The notes: generated from the sequence alone by a model not told the origin. A stretch of DNA of 64,000 nucleotides from Acidovorax delafieldii (GCA_002377855.1 DFQQ01000006.1:41395-105394); one strand, 5' to 3'. Shown: positions 38,001 to 45,788, counted from the first letter of the stretch. Numbers and translations are program-made.

Positions 38001-39151
38001 TCAAGCTCGACATGCTCAGCCCGCACCTGTTCATGAACTTCCGCGTGGTCGATGAACATGGCCGCCAGCTCGGCCACGGCCGCAACCTGGGCGCGCTGAA
38101 GGCCGAGTGGGGCGCCAAGGCACGGGGCGCGTTCCAGGCGCTCGCGGGGCTCAAGCTTGCTGGCGCGGGCGCTGAGAATGGAGAAAATGAGTCAAAAGTG
38201 CCTCCAGCGCTTGATGGTAAAGCGCAAGCAGCTATTAAAACAGGAGCAAAAGGTGCAGCTCCCGCGGTGAAACCGGTGGCCGCCACGCCCTCTGCGCCCG
38301 CCGGCCAGCGCTACACGGCGTGGACATTTGGCGAGCTGCCCGAGCTCATGGAGATCAAGAAGGCCGGCCAGACGCTGATCGGATTCCCCGCCCTCATCGA
38401 CGGCGGCGACGCCGTGACCATCGAGGTCTTCGACGAACCCGAGGTGGCCGCCGCCAAGCACCGCGCCGGTCTGCGCCGCCTGTTTGCGCTGCAGATCAAG
38501 GACGCGCTCAAGTACCTGGAAAAGAACATCCCCGACCTGCAGAAGATGGCCGTGGCCTATATGCCGCTGGGCACGCAGGAAGAGCTGCGCGCCCAGATCA
38601 TCGACGTGGCGCTGGACCGCGCCTTCTTGCTCGACCCGCTGCCCACCGACGAATTCGCGTTCAAGCGCCGCGTGGACGAGGGCCGGGGCCGCCTCACGCT
38701 GATCGCCAATGAAGTGGCGCGCCTGGCTGCGACCATCCTCACTGAATACGCGGCAGCCGCCCGCAAGGTCAAGGACACCAAGAACGCGCCTGACGCCACA
38801 GCGGACGCACTGCAGCAACTGCAACGCCTGGTGCCCAAGAACTTCATCGCCGCCGCGCCTTGGCCCCAGCTGGCCCATTACGCCCGCTACCTCAAGGCCA
38901 TCACCCTGCGGCTGGACAAGGTCCGCGCCGACCCCGCCCGCGACGCCGCCAAGCTGGCGGAGCTGCGTCCGCAAGAGCAACGCTTCTGGCGCTTGGTGGC
39001 CGAGCGCAAGGGCGCGGTGGATGCGCGCATGCAGGAGCTGCGCTGGCTGCTGGAGGAGCTGCGCGTGAGCTTCTTCGCGCAAGAGCTGCGCACGCCGCAG
39101 CCGGTGAGCGTAAAGCGGCTGGACAAGCTGTGGGCGCAGATTCAAAGCTGA
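35048..39151 (+). CDS. hrpA: ATP-dependent RNA helicase HrpA
   Basis: DEAH-box RNA helicase of 1367 residues, close to the usual length of about 1300. Motifs: Walker A GETGSGKTT (about 57-65), HTQPRRIAA, DEAH in IIIDEAHERS, SAT in IVTSATIDADRF and the motif VI-type QRSGRCGR. The C-terminal half is the HrpA-specific DUF3418 region. Residues about 1049-1066 (KVPPALDGKAQAAIKTG) come from an interspersed palindromic repeat inserted in frame in a linker, next to an Ala/Gly/Pro-rich patch. Known HrpA functions include rescue of stalled ribosomes on mRNA. Confidence 0.96.
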   Translation: MSSSDQRSSKPSSSPSQPAVTPAAPLRIEFPESLPVSGKRDEIMAAISKHQVVIVCGETGSGKTTQLPKIALALGRGKCNAKPGQKGQLIGHTQPRRIAASSVAKRIAEELNTPLGDVVGFKVRFQDRLSRDASVKLMTDGILLAETQTDPLLKNYDTIIIDEAHERSLNIDFLLGYIRQILPRRPDLKVIVTSATIDADRFAKHFESAKGPAPIIYVSGRTFPVEQRYRPFEETRDYGLNEAIADGVDELWQGNAAGDILVFLPGEREIREAADHLRKHLSHQPVMRNAEVLPLFARLSQAEQDRIFDGHTGRRIVLATNVAETSLTVPGIRYVIDAGTARVKRYSFRSKVEQLLVEPISQAAANQRSGRCGRVANGISIRLYDEADFNSRPRFTDPEILRSSLAGVILRMKSLHLGDVAQFPFIEAPSGRAIADGYQLLSELGAVDDANELTPMGVELSRLPLDPRVGRMIIEARDRKALDEVLIIASALSVQDVRDRPMEAQQQADQAHAKFDDDKSEFSGYLKLWKWINEARGGAPSLPSARAQKAMAAQKAPSQAYLPVAQRSSGRSTPTEPTASAATPAVPAATHKLSNRQYEQLLRQNFISIRRLREWRDIHTQLLTVVTEHKWPINTQPASYEQLHLSMLAGLLGNVGAKSDEEDWYLGARGIKFYKHPGAHLNKKPGRWIIAAELVETTRLFGRGIAAIEPQWLEQIGGHLLKKQLLDPHWEKKSAEVVALERATLYGIVVYNNRRINFGKVDPHAAREIFIREGLVGGNWETKLPFLAANQKLIAKVEELEHKSRRQDVLVDDELIYAFYDQQLPPEVCSGHTFEAWYREESKKQPDLLKLTREELMRHEAAGITTNAFPRTVRLGGVDCAATYLHEPGDARDGITVTIPLFVLNQVSDERCEWLVPGMLKDKIQALLKSLPQRPRSRFVPLPESATRLAALLGSPERFGTGSLTDVLLKQVRDETSLDVKRADFKLDMLSPHLFMNFRVVDEHGRQLGHGRNLGALKAEWGAKARGAFQALAGLKLAGAGAENGENESKVPPALDGKAQAAIKTGAKGAAPAVKPVAATPSAPAGQRYTAWTFGELPELMEIKKAGQTLIGFPALIDGGDAVTIEVFDEPEVAAAKHRAGLRRLFALQIKDALKYLEKNIPDLQKMAVAYMPLGTQEELRAQIIDVALDRAFLLDPLPTDEFAFKRRVDEGRGRLTLIANEVARLAATILTEYAAAARKVKDTKNAPDATADALQQLQRLVPKNFIAAAPWPQLAHYARYLKAITLRLDKVRADPARDAAKLAELRPQEQRFWRLVAERKGAVDARMQELRWLLEELRVSFFAQELRTPQPVSVKRLDKLWAQIQS
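38193..38243. repeat. Interspersed palindromic repeat inside hrpA
   Basis: Contains AGTGCCTCCAGCGCTTGATG, GTAAAGCGCAAGCAGCTATT and a short A-rich end. The core CCAGCGCTTGATGG and AAGCGCAAGCAGCTATT are also in the intergenic copy at 53045-53093. It is translated in frame within a linker of HrpA. Confidence 0.75.
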
Positions 39152-39155
39152 GGAT

Positions 39156-39190
39156 GCAACGCAACGCAACGCAACGCAACGCAACGCAAC
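39156..39190. repeat. Tandem pentanucleotide tract (GCAAC)7
   Basis: Seven perfect GCAAC units starting five bases after the hrpA stop. It is separated by twelve bases from a second, unrelated pentanucleotide tract. Likely prone to slippage. Confidence 0.97.
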
Positions 39191-39202
39191 GGGATGCGAT
39201 GC

Positions 39203-39257
39203 GAGGTGAGGTGAGGTGAGGTGAGGTGAGGTGAGGTGAGGTGAGGTGAGGTGAGGC
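39203..39257. repeat. Tandem pentanucleotide tract (GAGGT)10 plus one variant
   Basis: Ten perfect GAGGT units and a final GAGGC. The rest of the 39258-39516 interval holds no gene that I can support. Confidence 0.97.
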
Positions 39258-39516
39258 GAATGGCGAGCGCTTGAGGCCGTAGAAGGTCGGTGCCTCTGCG
39301 GCCTTTCTTAATGTGACCGCCCACCGCTGAGGTCTTTTTGCTTGACGCTGCCAGCGGTCGTCACGTCGCTTTCCGAGTTTTTGGCGCGTGCCCGTCGCAT
39401 CGGGACGGCAAGCCAGCTGCGGGCGTCCTGTGCAGTCCAGCGCTGTCTTTAGCACTGCGCAGGCGGGCAGGGCACCCTCCCGGCGAGGGTGGTCCGCGCG
39501 CAGCGTCCGGTGCGCC

Positions 39517-39873
39517 TCAGTCCCGTGTCCAGATCCTGATCGTCACGCACATCGCATAGCCCAGGCCAAGCACCATCCACACCACGAAAAACAGATTGGC
39601 CCAGTATTGGCCCGAATGCTCCGCCACGCTGTAGATCTGCCCTTTGCAGCCCTTGCCCACGCAAGGGATCTCAAGCAGCACCACGGCGCGCAGCGCTTCA
39701 TACAAGAGATAGCACGCCAAACCGGTCACGACCAGGAATCCGATGGGCCCGACCGGTGGTTTGGTGAACTCATCGTTTTCGTCGCGCGGGCCTTGGTTAA
39801 GCAGTTTTTGCCCGTGCCGGTACCAGAAGTAGCCGACCAGGAGCATCAGCGCGTAGTAGGTGAAGGTCAGCAT
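39517..39873 (-). CDS. Small inner-membrane protein, unrecognised
   Basis: A 118-residue protein with three predicted membrane helices: YYALMLLVGYFWY at the N-terminus, GFLVVTGLACYLLYEALRAV in the middle and WANLFFVVWMVLGLGYAMCV near the C-terminus. Two Cys in EIPCVGKGCKG sit between helices two and three. The ATG at 39873 is the sensible start; the frame runs on upstream into MITE copy B, which is not part of the gene. I do not recognise the family. It is convergent with hrpA across the two pentanucleotide tracts. Confidence 0.72.
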   Translation of the reverse strand: MLTFTYYALMLLVGYFWYRHGQKLLNQGPRDENDEFTKPPVGPIGFLVVTGLACYLLYEALRAVVLLEIPCVGKGCKGQIYSVAEHSGQYWANLFFVVWMVLGLGYAMCVTIRIWTRD

Positions 39874-39960
39874 GTCGTTGGTCCGAGTGCGTGGAACAGA
39901 GCAGGCGCGGTGCCACCATGGTATCCGACGCCGTGCGGTCTCCATTGGGGTTCGCCTAGG

Positions 39961-40117
39961 GACCCTCTGCACAAATCGAGCGGTAAGTGTGCACTGCGGG
40001 TCGGGATGGACTGCAAGGCGCAAAACGCAGCAATAGCCGTAGCTATTGCGAGTATTTGCAACGCCGCAGACCGCCCGAGACCGCAATGCACACGGCGCGG
40101 TGATTCGCGCAGAGACT
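39961..40117 (+). mobile_element. MITE-like element, copy B
   Basis: About 157 bases, starting GGACCCTCTGCACAAATCG and ending near ATTCGCGCAGAGACTAC, with the internal palindrome GCAATAGCCGTAGCTATTGC. The right terminal repeat is decayed relative to copy A. Same orientation as copy C; opposite to copy A. Confidence 0.8.
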
Positions 40118-40140
40118 ACTCCCTGGAGCGTATGAACTGC

Positions 40141-41148
40141 CTAGCGGCGCACTTGCAATGCGCCTGGGTTCACGATGTTGGTAGGGGTGCCTTTGATGAA
40201 ATTAACGACATTGTCAAAGGCCGCACCAAAGTACAGCTCGTAGCTGTCCTGCTCCACATACCCGATGTGGGGGGTGCAGATGCAGTTCTCTAGGCGCAAC
40301 AGGGCGTGCCCCTGCAAGATGGGTTCGCTTTCAAACACATCCACAGCAGCCATGCCAGGCCGCCCGCGATTGAGCGCAGCGATCAGCACATCGGGCTCAA
40401 TGAGTTCGGCGCGCGAGGTGTTCACCAGCAGCGACGTCGGCTTCATGCAGGAAAGGTCTTCTAACGACACGATGTAGCGAGTTTCGTCATTCAAACGCAG
40501 GTGGAGCGAAATAACGTCGCACTGCGCAAAAAACTCCTCACGTGTGCTGGCTGCTTGGTACCCGTCTGTGAGTGCCTTTGCCCGAGACGCTTCACGGCCC
40601 CAGATCCGCACGTTCATCCCGAAAGCACGTCCGTATCCGGCGACTAGCTGGCCGATGCGGCCGTAGCCCCAAATGCCCAGCGTCTTGCCCCGCAGAACGT
40701 TGCCGAGCCCAAAATTGGGCGGCATGGATGCGTTCTTGAGACCCGATTGCTGCCAAGCCCCGTGCTTGAGATTGGCGATGTACTGAGGGAGGCGGCGGCT
40801 CGCGGCCATGACCAAGGCCCAGGTGAGTTCGGCAGGCGCAACAGGGGAGCCTACCCCTTCCGCCACGGCGATCCCCCGCTCGGTGCATGCTGCAACGTCC
40901 ACGTGGCTTCCTACCTTGCCAGTTTGGGCAATCAATTTCAGACGCGGAAGCTTCTCGACCAACTGGCGAGTGATATGGGTTCGCTCCCGAACCAGCACGA
41001 TGATGTCTGCGTCCTTCAAACGCACGGAAAGCTGTCCCAGGCCCTTGACTGTATTTGTGTAGACCTTGGCGGTGTAGGCGTCGAGCCGAGAAGCGCAATG
41101 CAGCTTGCGTACCGCGTCTTGGTAATCGTCGAGGATGACAATGTTCAT
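40141..41148 (-). CDS. D-isomer-specific 2-hydroxyacid dehydrogenase
   Basis: NAD(P)-dependent oxidoreductase of 335 residues in the D-2-hydroxyacid dehydrogenase (SerA/GhrA-like) family. The Rossmann motif GIWGYGRIGQLVAGYG lies at about 158-173, followed by RAELIEPDVLIAAL, DVFESEPI and the catalytic HIG in CTPHIGYVEQ. The substrate cannot be told. MITE copies B and C lie on either side in direct orientation, 23 and about 110 bases from the gene ends. Confidence 0.9.
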   Translation of the reverse strand: MNIVILDDYQDAVRKLHCASRLDAYTAKVYTNTVKGLGQLSVRLKDADIIVLVRERTHITRQLVEKLPRLKLIAQTGKVGSHVDVAACTERGIAVAEGVGSPVAPAELTWALVMAASRRLPQYIANLKHGAWQQSGLKNASMPPNFGLGNVLRGKTLGIWGYGRIGQLVAGYGRAFGMNVRIWGREASRAKALTDGYQAASTREEFFAQCDVISLHLRLNDETRYIVSLEDLSCMKPTSLLVNTSRAELIEPDVLIAALNRGRPGMAAVDVFESEPILQGHALLRLENCICTPHIGYVEQDSYELYFGAAFDNVVNFIKGTPTNIVNPGALQVRR

Positions 41149-41260
41149 CCCAGTATTGTGCCTTGTTGAGACAGCGCATTGGCTGCCGGGTGGACCCAGA
41201 TCGCAGCCAAATGCAACGCGATGTTGTCTCTTTGCAGACGGATGCCTACGGCTCCTCTAG

Positions 41261-41417
41261 GGACCCTCTGCACGAATTGAGCGGCACGTGTGCACTGCGG
41301 ATCGGGATGGGCTGCAAGGCGCAAAACGCAGCAATAGCCGTGGCTATTACGAGTATTTGCAACGCCCCAGACCGCCCGATTGCGCAGATGCATACGGCGC
41401 GGTGAATCGTGCAGATA
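41261..41417 (+). mobile_element. MITE-like element, copy C
   Basis: About 157 bases beginning GGACCCTCTGCACGAATTG and ending near GAATCGTGCAGATAG, with the internal near-palindrome GCAATAGCCGTGGCTATTAC. It is flanked on the left by CTCTAG and on the right by TTCTAGGGA, which extends the inverted ends slightly. Aligned with copies A and B over its length. Confidence 0.8.
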
Positions 41418-41492
41418 GTTCTAGGGAAGGATTTATGAAAAAACTCATCCGTACAAGCGTGTGAACCCCAGGGGGAGGAGGGCCCTCGTCCT

Positions 41493-41711
41493 CTATCTGT
41501 AGGCCACCGCGCCTGCAGCTTCCTTTGCCGCAAGTCGGTCCAGCTCCGCGCAGACATCGACCATCCGCCCAGAAATTACCAATTTACCGGAGGAGCCGCC
41601 TCTACCATGAGAACGGACAACCCTCAGCGGCCTGCTCGTCGCAAACTGGCCTCCTGGAGCTGGGGATGCAAGGGGCCCTGCAAAGAGATCGCCGGTTTCG
41701 CCTTTGAGAAG
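41493..41711 (-). pseudogene. Possible remnant of a small protein gene
   Basis: The last 60-70 codons of a long open frame read like a real protein end (GKLVISGRMVDVCAELDRLA then AKEAAGAVAYR), preceded by APGGQFATSRPLRVV. No plausible start with a ribosome-binding site is seen, and the frame upstream of about 41711 reads as non-coding. It could be a small intact gene with an unusual start or the tail of a decayed one. Confidence 0.3.
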
Positions 41712-42110
41712 CTGCTGAGCAGCCGGAGGGGGCAGGCAGCGCACCTTGCGCCTGGGGAGGTGGAGCGCACTGATTTGTGGCGACGCTGCATTAGAGGAGT
41801 GTGTTGCGCTGACCAGGAAATGCGTGCTCACTGCCGCGTCAAATGAGTTGATGCGCGGGTTGCTTTTATTGCTGACCAAGCAATAAACGCGAGTTCGCTG
41901 GTGGGGTTGATTGCATGGCCCCAGCCATCGGGACAAAGCCTGCAGGGGCCAACTGATGCACGATAGGGTGACGGTTCCAATTCCCATGTGAATTCTCCGA
42001 AGATCGGTGGATGGACATAGGCAGGATTCAATAAAAACGACTTGCCTCAGGGCTGGCACAAGCAAATTTGCTGTGCCAAACGCCCGCCACCTGAGACCCG
42101 TGCTCGCCAG
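41712..42110. other. Gene-poor interval upstream of the lexA 3' end
   Basis: No gene, RNA or repeat that I can support in about 400 bases. Base composition is more AT-rich and irregular than the coding neighbourhood. Confidence 0.5.
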
Positions 42111-42785
42111 CTACATCAGCATGGTGTTTCGTATGAGGCCCACCGCGAGCCCTTCAATTTCAAACACTTCACCGGGCTGAACCGTGATAACGGGGTAGTC
42201 GGGATTCTCGGGGAGCAATTCAACCCCCTTGGCTGTGCGCTTGAGCCGTTTCACAGTGACCTCATCACCCAGCCTGGCCACTACGATCTGACCATTGCGA
42301 GCCTCTTTGGTGGCTTGCACCGCGAGCAGGTCGCCGTCCATGATGCCGGCGTCACGCATGGACATGCCGCGGACCTTGAGCAGGTAGTCGGGCTTGTGTT
42401 GAAACAGGCTGTTTTCCACGCAATATGTCTGGTCCACGTGTTCCTGGGCGAGAATGGGCGAGCCTGCGGCCACCCGTCCGATCAGAGGCAAAAACAGCTG
42501 GGCTGCTTGTTGCAGAGGACTGGCAAAGTGCTGCCCCCTGGCTGCGTTGATGGCCCTCACGGTATCGTTGCGCAAACGAATACCCCTTGAGGTACCACTG
42601 ACCAGCTCGATAACACCCTTGCGTGCCAGTGCCTGCAAGTGCTCTTCTGCCGCATTGGCTGATTTGAAGCCCAGTTCTGTGGCGATCTCTGCCCGGGTGG
42701 GGGGCGCCCCCGTGCGCGCGATGGCGTTCTGGATCAGGTCCAGAATCTGCTGTTGCCGGGCTGTGAGTTTGGGGTTGTCGAGCAT
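42111..42785 (-). CDS. lexA: SOS response repressor LexA
   Basis: A 224-residue repressor-protease. It has the N-terminal winged helix (LTARQQQILDLIQNAI, PTRAEIATELGFKSANAAEE) and the C-terminal S24 domain with self-cleavage site Ala107-Gly108 in VAAGSP, nucleophile Ser142 in GMSM and general base Lys179. RecA filaments on single-stranded DNA trigger cleavage. Two CTG-N10-CAG operator sites lie upstream, so it should repress itself. Confidence 0.97.
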   Translation of the reverse strand: MLDNPKLTARQQQILDLIQNAIARTGAPPTRAEIATELGFKSANAAEEHLQALARKGVIELVSGTSRGIRLRNDTVRAINAARGQHFASPLQQAAQLFLPLIGRVAAGSPILAQEHVDQTYCVENSLFQHKPDYLLKVRGMSMRDAGIMDGDLLAVQATKEARNGQIVVARLGDEVTVKRLKRTAKGVELLPENPDYPVITVQPGEVFEIEGLAVGLIRNTMLM

Positions 42786-42820
42786 GGCGGTATGTGCTGC
42801 TGGCAGGCTTGGTTGGTGAT

Positions 42821-42840
42821 TACTGGTTTTTAATCCAGTA
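42821..42840. promoter_or_regulatory. SOS (LexA) box 1
   Basis: TACTGGTTTTTAATCCAGTA: a CTG-N10-CAG operator with TA flanks, lying 36 bases upstream of lexA and 35 upstream of the asparaginase start. Confidence 0.85.
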
Positions 42841-42859
42841 CCTGTATTTTTGACCAGTT
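42840..42859. promoter_or_regulatory. SOS (LexA) box 2
   Basis: ACCTGTATTTTTGACCAGTT: a second CTG-N10-CAG site centred 19 bases from the first, ending 15 bases before the asparaginase start. Confidence 0.8.
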
Positions 42860-42874
42860 TCCTGGAGTGCGCAA

Positions 42875-43846
42875 GTGAGAACGCAAAAAATCGTCGTGTT
42901 AGGTACGGGCGGCACCATCGCCGGGAGGGCTGGTTCAGCGAACGATAACGTGGGCTACAAAGCGGGCGAAGTGAGCGTGGCGGATTTGCTGGGTGGCGTG
43001 CCAGGCCTTGCGATGGCACTGAACGGCTACGACTTGGTTGCTGAACAAATTGCGCAGATCGACAGCAAGGACATGGGCTTTGATGTTTGGCGTGCCTTGG
43101 CTTGGCGCTGCCGCGATGTGTTGGCAGATCTCGATGTGCGGGGGGTTGTGGTCACCCATGGTACGGATACGCTAGAGGAAACCGCATGGTTTCTGCAATC
43201 TGTGCTAAATCCGCTCAAGCCAGTGGTCCTGACCAGTGCCATGCGTCCTGCCACCGCTGTGGCAGCCGATGGACCTCAGAACTTGCTGGATGCCATTGCG
43301 ACTGCTGCGCATGGGGATTCGACGGGGGTACTGGCGGTTGCTGCGGGCGTCATTCATGAAGCCCAGTGGATCCAGAAAGCGCACCCTTATCGGGTCGATG
43401 CGTTCAGCTCTGGCGAGGTCGGCCCTTGCGGATGGGTAGAAGAGGGTCAGGTGCGCTGGGCGCGCCGCCCGCAGTTGCAGTTGCGCCCGGCCCATTCGAC
43501 TGTGCTGGAGGTTTTGCCGCCGGCCGAGCACTGGCCGTGGGTCGAAGTGGTCCTTAGCGCAGCGGGAGTCAGTGGCCGCGCGGTTCAAGCACTCGTCGAA
43601 GCCGGTGTAAACGGAATCGTGGTGGCGGCTATGGGAAACGGCACCGTGCATTGCGCTCAGCAGCAGGCTTTGCTCCAAGCAATGAAGCAGCATGTGCGTG
43701 TGGTGAAGGCAACCCGTTGCGGCCAAGGGCACACCTTGGTGGGCGACACAGGGGACTTCCCGAGTTACGCCGGTCTCTCTCCCATCAAGGCGCGGGTGAC
43801 CTTGATGCTCGAGCTGCTCGCCGAGCGGGTGGCAACTGCAAGCTGA
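42875..43846 (+). CDS. L-asparaginase
   Basis: A 323-residue asparaginase of the bacterial (type I/II) family. The nucleophile Thr lies in GTGGTIAG near residue 13, the second catalytic set in HGTDTLEET (about 95-103) and the Lys neighbourhood in TSAMRP. Substrate is probably Asn, possibly Gln. It has no signal peptide, so it is expected to be cytoplasmic. The GTG start is preceded by CTGGAG. It diverges from lexA across the two SOS boxes, so it could share SOS control. Confidence 0.92.
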   Translation: MRTQKIVVLGTGGTIAGRAGSANDNVGYKAGEVSVADLLGGVPGLAMALNGYDLVAEQIAQIDSKDMGFDVWRALAWRCRDVLADLDVRGVVVTHGTDTLEETAWFLQSVLNPLKPVVLTSAMRPATAVAADGPQNLLDAIATAAHGDSTGVLAVAAGVIHEAQWIQKAHPYRVDAFSSGEVGPCGWVEEGQVRWARRPQLQLRPAHSTVLEVLPPAEHWPWVEVVLSAAGVSGRAVQALVEAGVNGIVVAAMGNGTVHCAQQQALLQAMKQHVRVVKATRCGQGHTLVGDTGDFPSYAGLSPIKARVTLMLELLAERVATAS

Positions 43847-44042
43847 AGATTCTGTACAGCGGTCTCATGGCGCGACCAGGGTGTGGAGGCAGTGTGCTCG
43901 AGTGTTGAGGGGGCTGGCTTGAGGCGCGCAGGACTTCAAGCGCTGCGCTCCGGCAGGCACGAGATGCAGTTTGCGCGGAGCGGGGTGCGATGGTGCCCAG
44001 CTGAAATATCCGTTTGCTAAGAGGTGGCGCGGCCAAGCCAGC
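43847..44042. other. Intergenic region between convergent asparaginase and adk genes
   Basis: Nothing recognisable apart from the adk terminator at its right end. Confidence 0.5.
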
Positions 44043-44087
44043 AAACAAAAAGCCCCCTGAGGCTCGACACCTGAAGGGGGCTTGTTT
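44043..44087 (-). terminator. Rho-independent terminator after adk
   Basis: Stem AAGCCCCCT / AGGGGGCTT with T-rich flanks on both strands. It could also end the asparaginase transcript from the other side. Confidence 0.82.
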
Positions 44088-44132
44088 GATTCCATCCTGA
44101 CGGGCAACCGCTCGCCGGATGGATCACTTTGC

Positions 44133-44789
44133 TTATTTGCTCAGCGCTTCCAATGCACGGGTGGTGATTTCTTCGACGCTGCCCGTTCCGCTGATGGCAC
44201 GGTACTTTGGCGCTTGTGCAGGTTCAAGTTTTGCCCAGTTGCTGTAGTAATCGACCAATGGACGGGTCTGGTCGCTGTAGACCTGCAGCCGCTTCTTGAC
44301 AGTCTCTTCCTTGTCGTCTTCGCGCTGGATCAAGTCTTCGCCCGTGACATCGTCCTTGCCTGCCACCTTGGGCGGGTTGAACTTGACATGGTAGGTGCGG
44401 CCGCTGGCGGGGTGAGAGCGGCGACCGCTCATGCGCTCGATGATGGCTTCAAAAGGCACATCAATTTCAAGCACGTAATCGAGCTTGACGCCCGCGGCCT
44501 TCATGGCATCGGCTTGTGGGATAGTGCGCGGGAAACCATCGAAGAGGAATCCGCTCGCGCAGTCGGGCTGGGCAATGCGCTCTTTGACCAGATTGATGAT
44601 CAATTCATCGCTGACCAAGGCGCCGGCCTTCATCACGGCATCTGCTTGCAGGCCCAGAGGAGTACCAGCCTTGACTGCGGCGCGGAGCATATCGCCGGTG
44701 GAGATTTGCGGGATGCCGTACTTCTGGCAGATGAAGGTGGCTTGCGTGCCCTTTCCGGCGCCCGGCGCGCCCAGCAGAATCAGTCTCAT
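44133..44789 (-). CDS. adk: Adenylate kinase
   Basis: A 218-residue phosphotransferase balancing ATP, ADP and AMP. It has the P-loop GAPGAGKGTQ, ISTGDMLRAAVKAGTPLG, FDGFPRTIPQA, the long lid (SGRTYHVKFNPP) without a zinc Cys cluster and the DKEETVKKRL motif. AGGACCTCC supplies a ribosome-binding site before the ATG at 44789. It lies at the 3' end of the exbB-to-adk run, separated from kdsB by 150 bases. Confidence 0.97.
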   Translation of the reverse strand: MRLILLGAPGAGKGTQATFICQKYGIPQISTGDMLRAAVKAGTPLGLQADAVMKAGALVSDELIINLVKERIAQPDCASGFLFDGFPRTIPQADAMKAAGVKLDYVLEIDVPFEAIIERMSGRRSHPASGRTYHVKFNPPKVAGKDDVTGEDLIQREDDKEETVKKRLQVYSDQTRPLVDYYSNWAKLEPAQAPKYRAISGTGSVEEITTRALEALSK

Positions 44790-44939
44790 GGAGGTCCTCA
44801 AGGTTAGAAATCGTGTGGCACTGCTGGCGGGGGCGTGGCTAGACGTCCGGGATGCAGTGCTCTCGTTGCGGGCAAGGATAGCATGTGACAGCTTGGCTCT
44901 GGCTTACGCGCCACAACCGCTGCCGCTGTGCAAAAACGA

Positions 44940-45788
44940 TCAGTGGGGCGTGCCCGACGAGGCCAGAATCGCGCGCACTTTGTTCAAGTCTTCGGGCGTG
45001 TCCACGCCAGGGCCAGGGGCTGCTTGGGCGATATGGACCGCGATGCGATGCCCGTGCCACAAGGCCCTCAACTGTTCAAGCGCCTCGATAGCCTCTGTGG
45101 GAGCTGGTGAAAGATGCGGAAATTGCGTCAGGAAACCGGCCCGGTAGCTGTAGATGCCGACGTGGCGCAGCGGAGAGAAGGGCGCCGATGCACGCCCTCC
45201 TTCCGACCCCGACAGCGAAGCGGTCTGCGCTTCCCACCAGGCTTTGGTGGATTGGTCTCTGGACCAGGGGATGGGCGCACGGCTGAAGTAGTGCGCCATG
45301 TTGCGCGCGTCCAGCACCACCTTGACCACGTTGGGGTTCAGGTAGTCGGCCTGCGACGCAATGGGGTGGGCCGCCGTGCCCATGCTGGCGTCGGGGTGCG
45401 CGGGCAACAGCGCCGCTACCTGGTCGATCAGCGCAGGGTCCATCAAGGGCTCGTCGCCTTGCACGTTGACCACGATGTCGTCCCCTTGCAGGCCCAGATG
45501 AGTACAGGCCTGGGCCAGGCGGTCGCTGCCGCTGGCGTGGTTCTTATCTGTCAGCACGACTTGCACGCCGTGCTGCAGGCAGGCTTGCACAATGAGTGCG
45601 TCATCCGCTGCCACCACCACCCGCTGCGCCTTGCTTTGCTGCGCACGTCGGGCTACGCGCACCACCATGGGCAAGCCGGCTATGTCTGCCAGGGGCTTGT
45701 TGGGCAGGCGCGTGGAAGCCAGTCGCGCTGGTATCAGCACCGTGAATGCTGAGGCGTCGCCGGGTGCAGGCAGAGCTTCCTGGGTCAT
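44940..45788 (-). CDS. kdsB: 3-deoxy-manno-octulosonate cytidylyltransferase
   Basis: CTP-dependent activation of Kdo for lipopolysaccharide inner core. The 282-residue protein has PARLASTRLPNKPLADI, TDKNHASGSDRLAQA, VVNVQGDEPLMDP and a C-terminal GVDTPEDL. It is slightly longer than the usual 250-260 owing to an insertion around 190-205 (ASLSGSEGGRASAPF). The start overlaps the stop of the small Trm112-like gene by four bases. Confidence 0.96.
   Translation of the reverse strand: MTQEALPAPGDASAFTVLIPARLASTRLPNKPLADIAGLPMVVRVARRAQQSKAQRVVVAADDALIVQACLQHGVQVVLTDKNHASGSDRLAQACTHLGLQGDDIVVNVQGDEPLMDPALIDQVAALLPAHPDASMGTAAHPIASQADYLNPNVVKVVLDARNMAHYFSRAPIPWSRDQSTKAWWEAQTASLSGSEGGRASAPFSPLRHVGIYSYRAGFLTQFPHLSPAPTEAIEALEQLRALWHGHRIAVHIAQAAPGPGVDTPEDLNKVRAILASSGTPH

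Noticed and set aside
39142..39324. Minus-strand frame encoding TSPHL repeats
   Set aside because: Translation of the (GAGGT)n tract; no gene signals.
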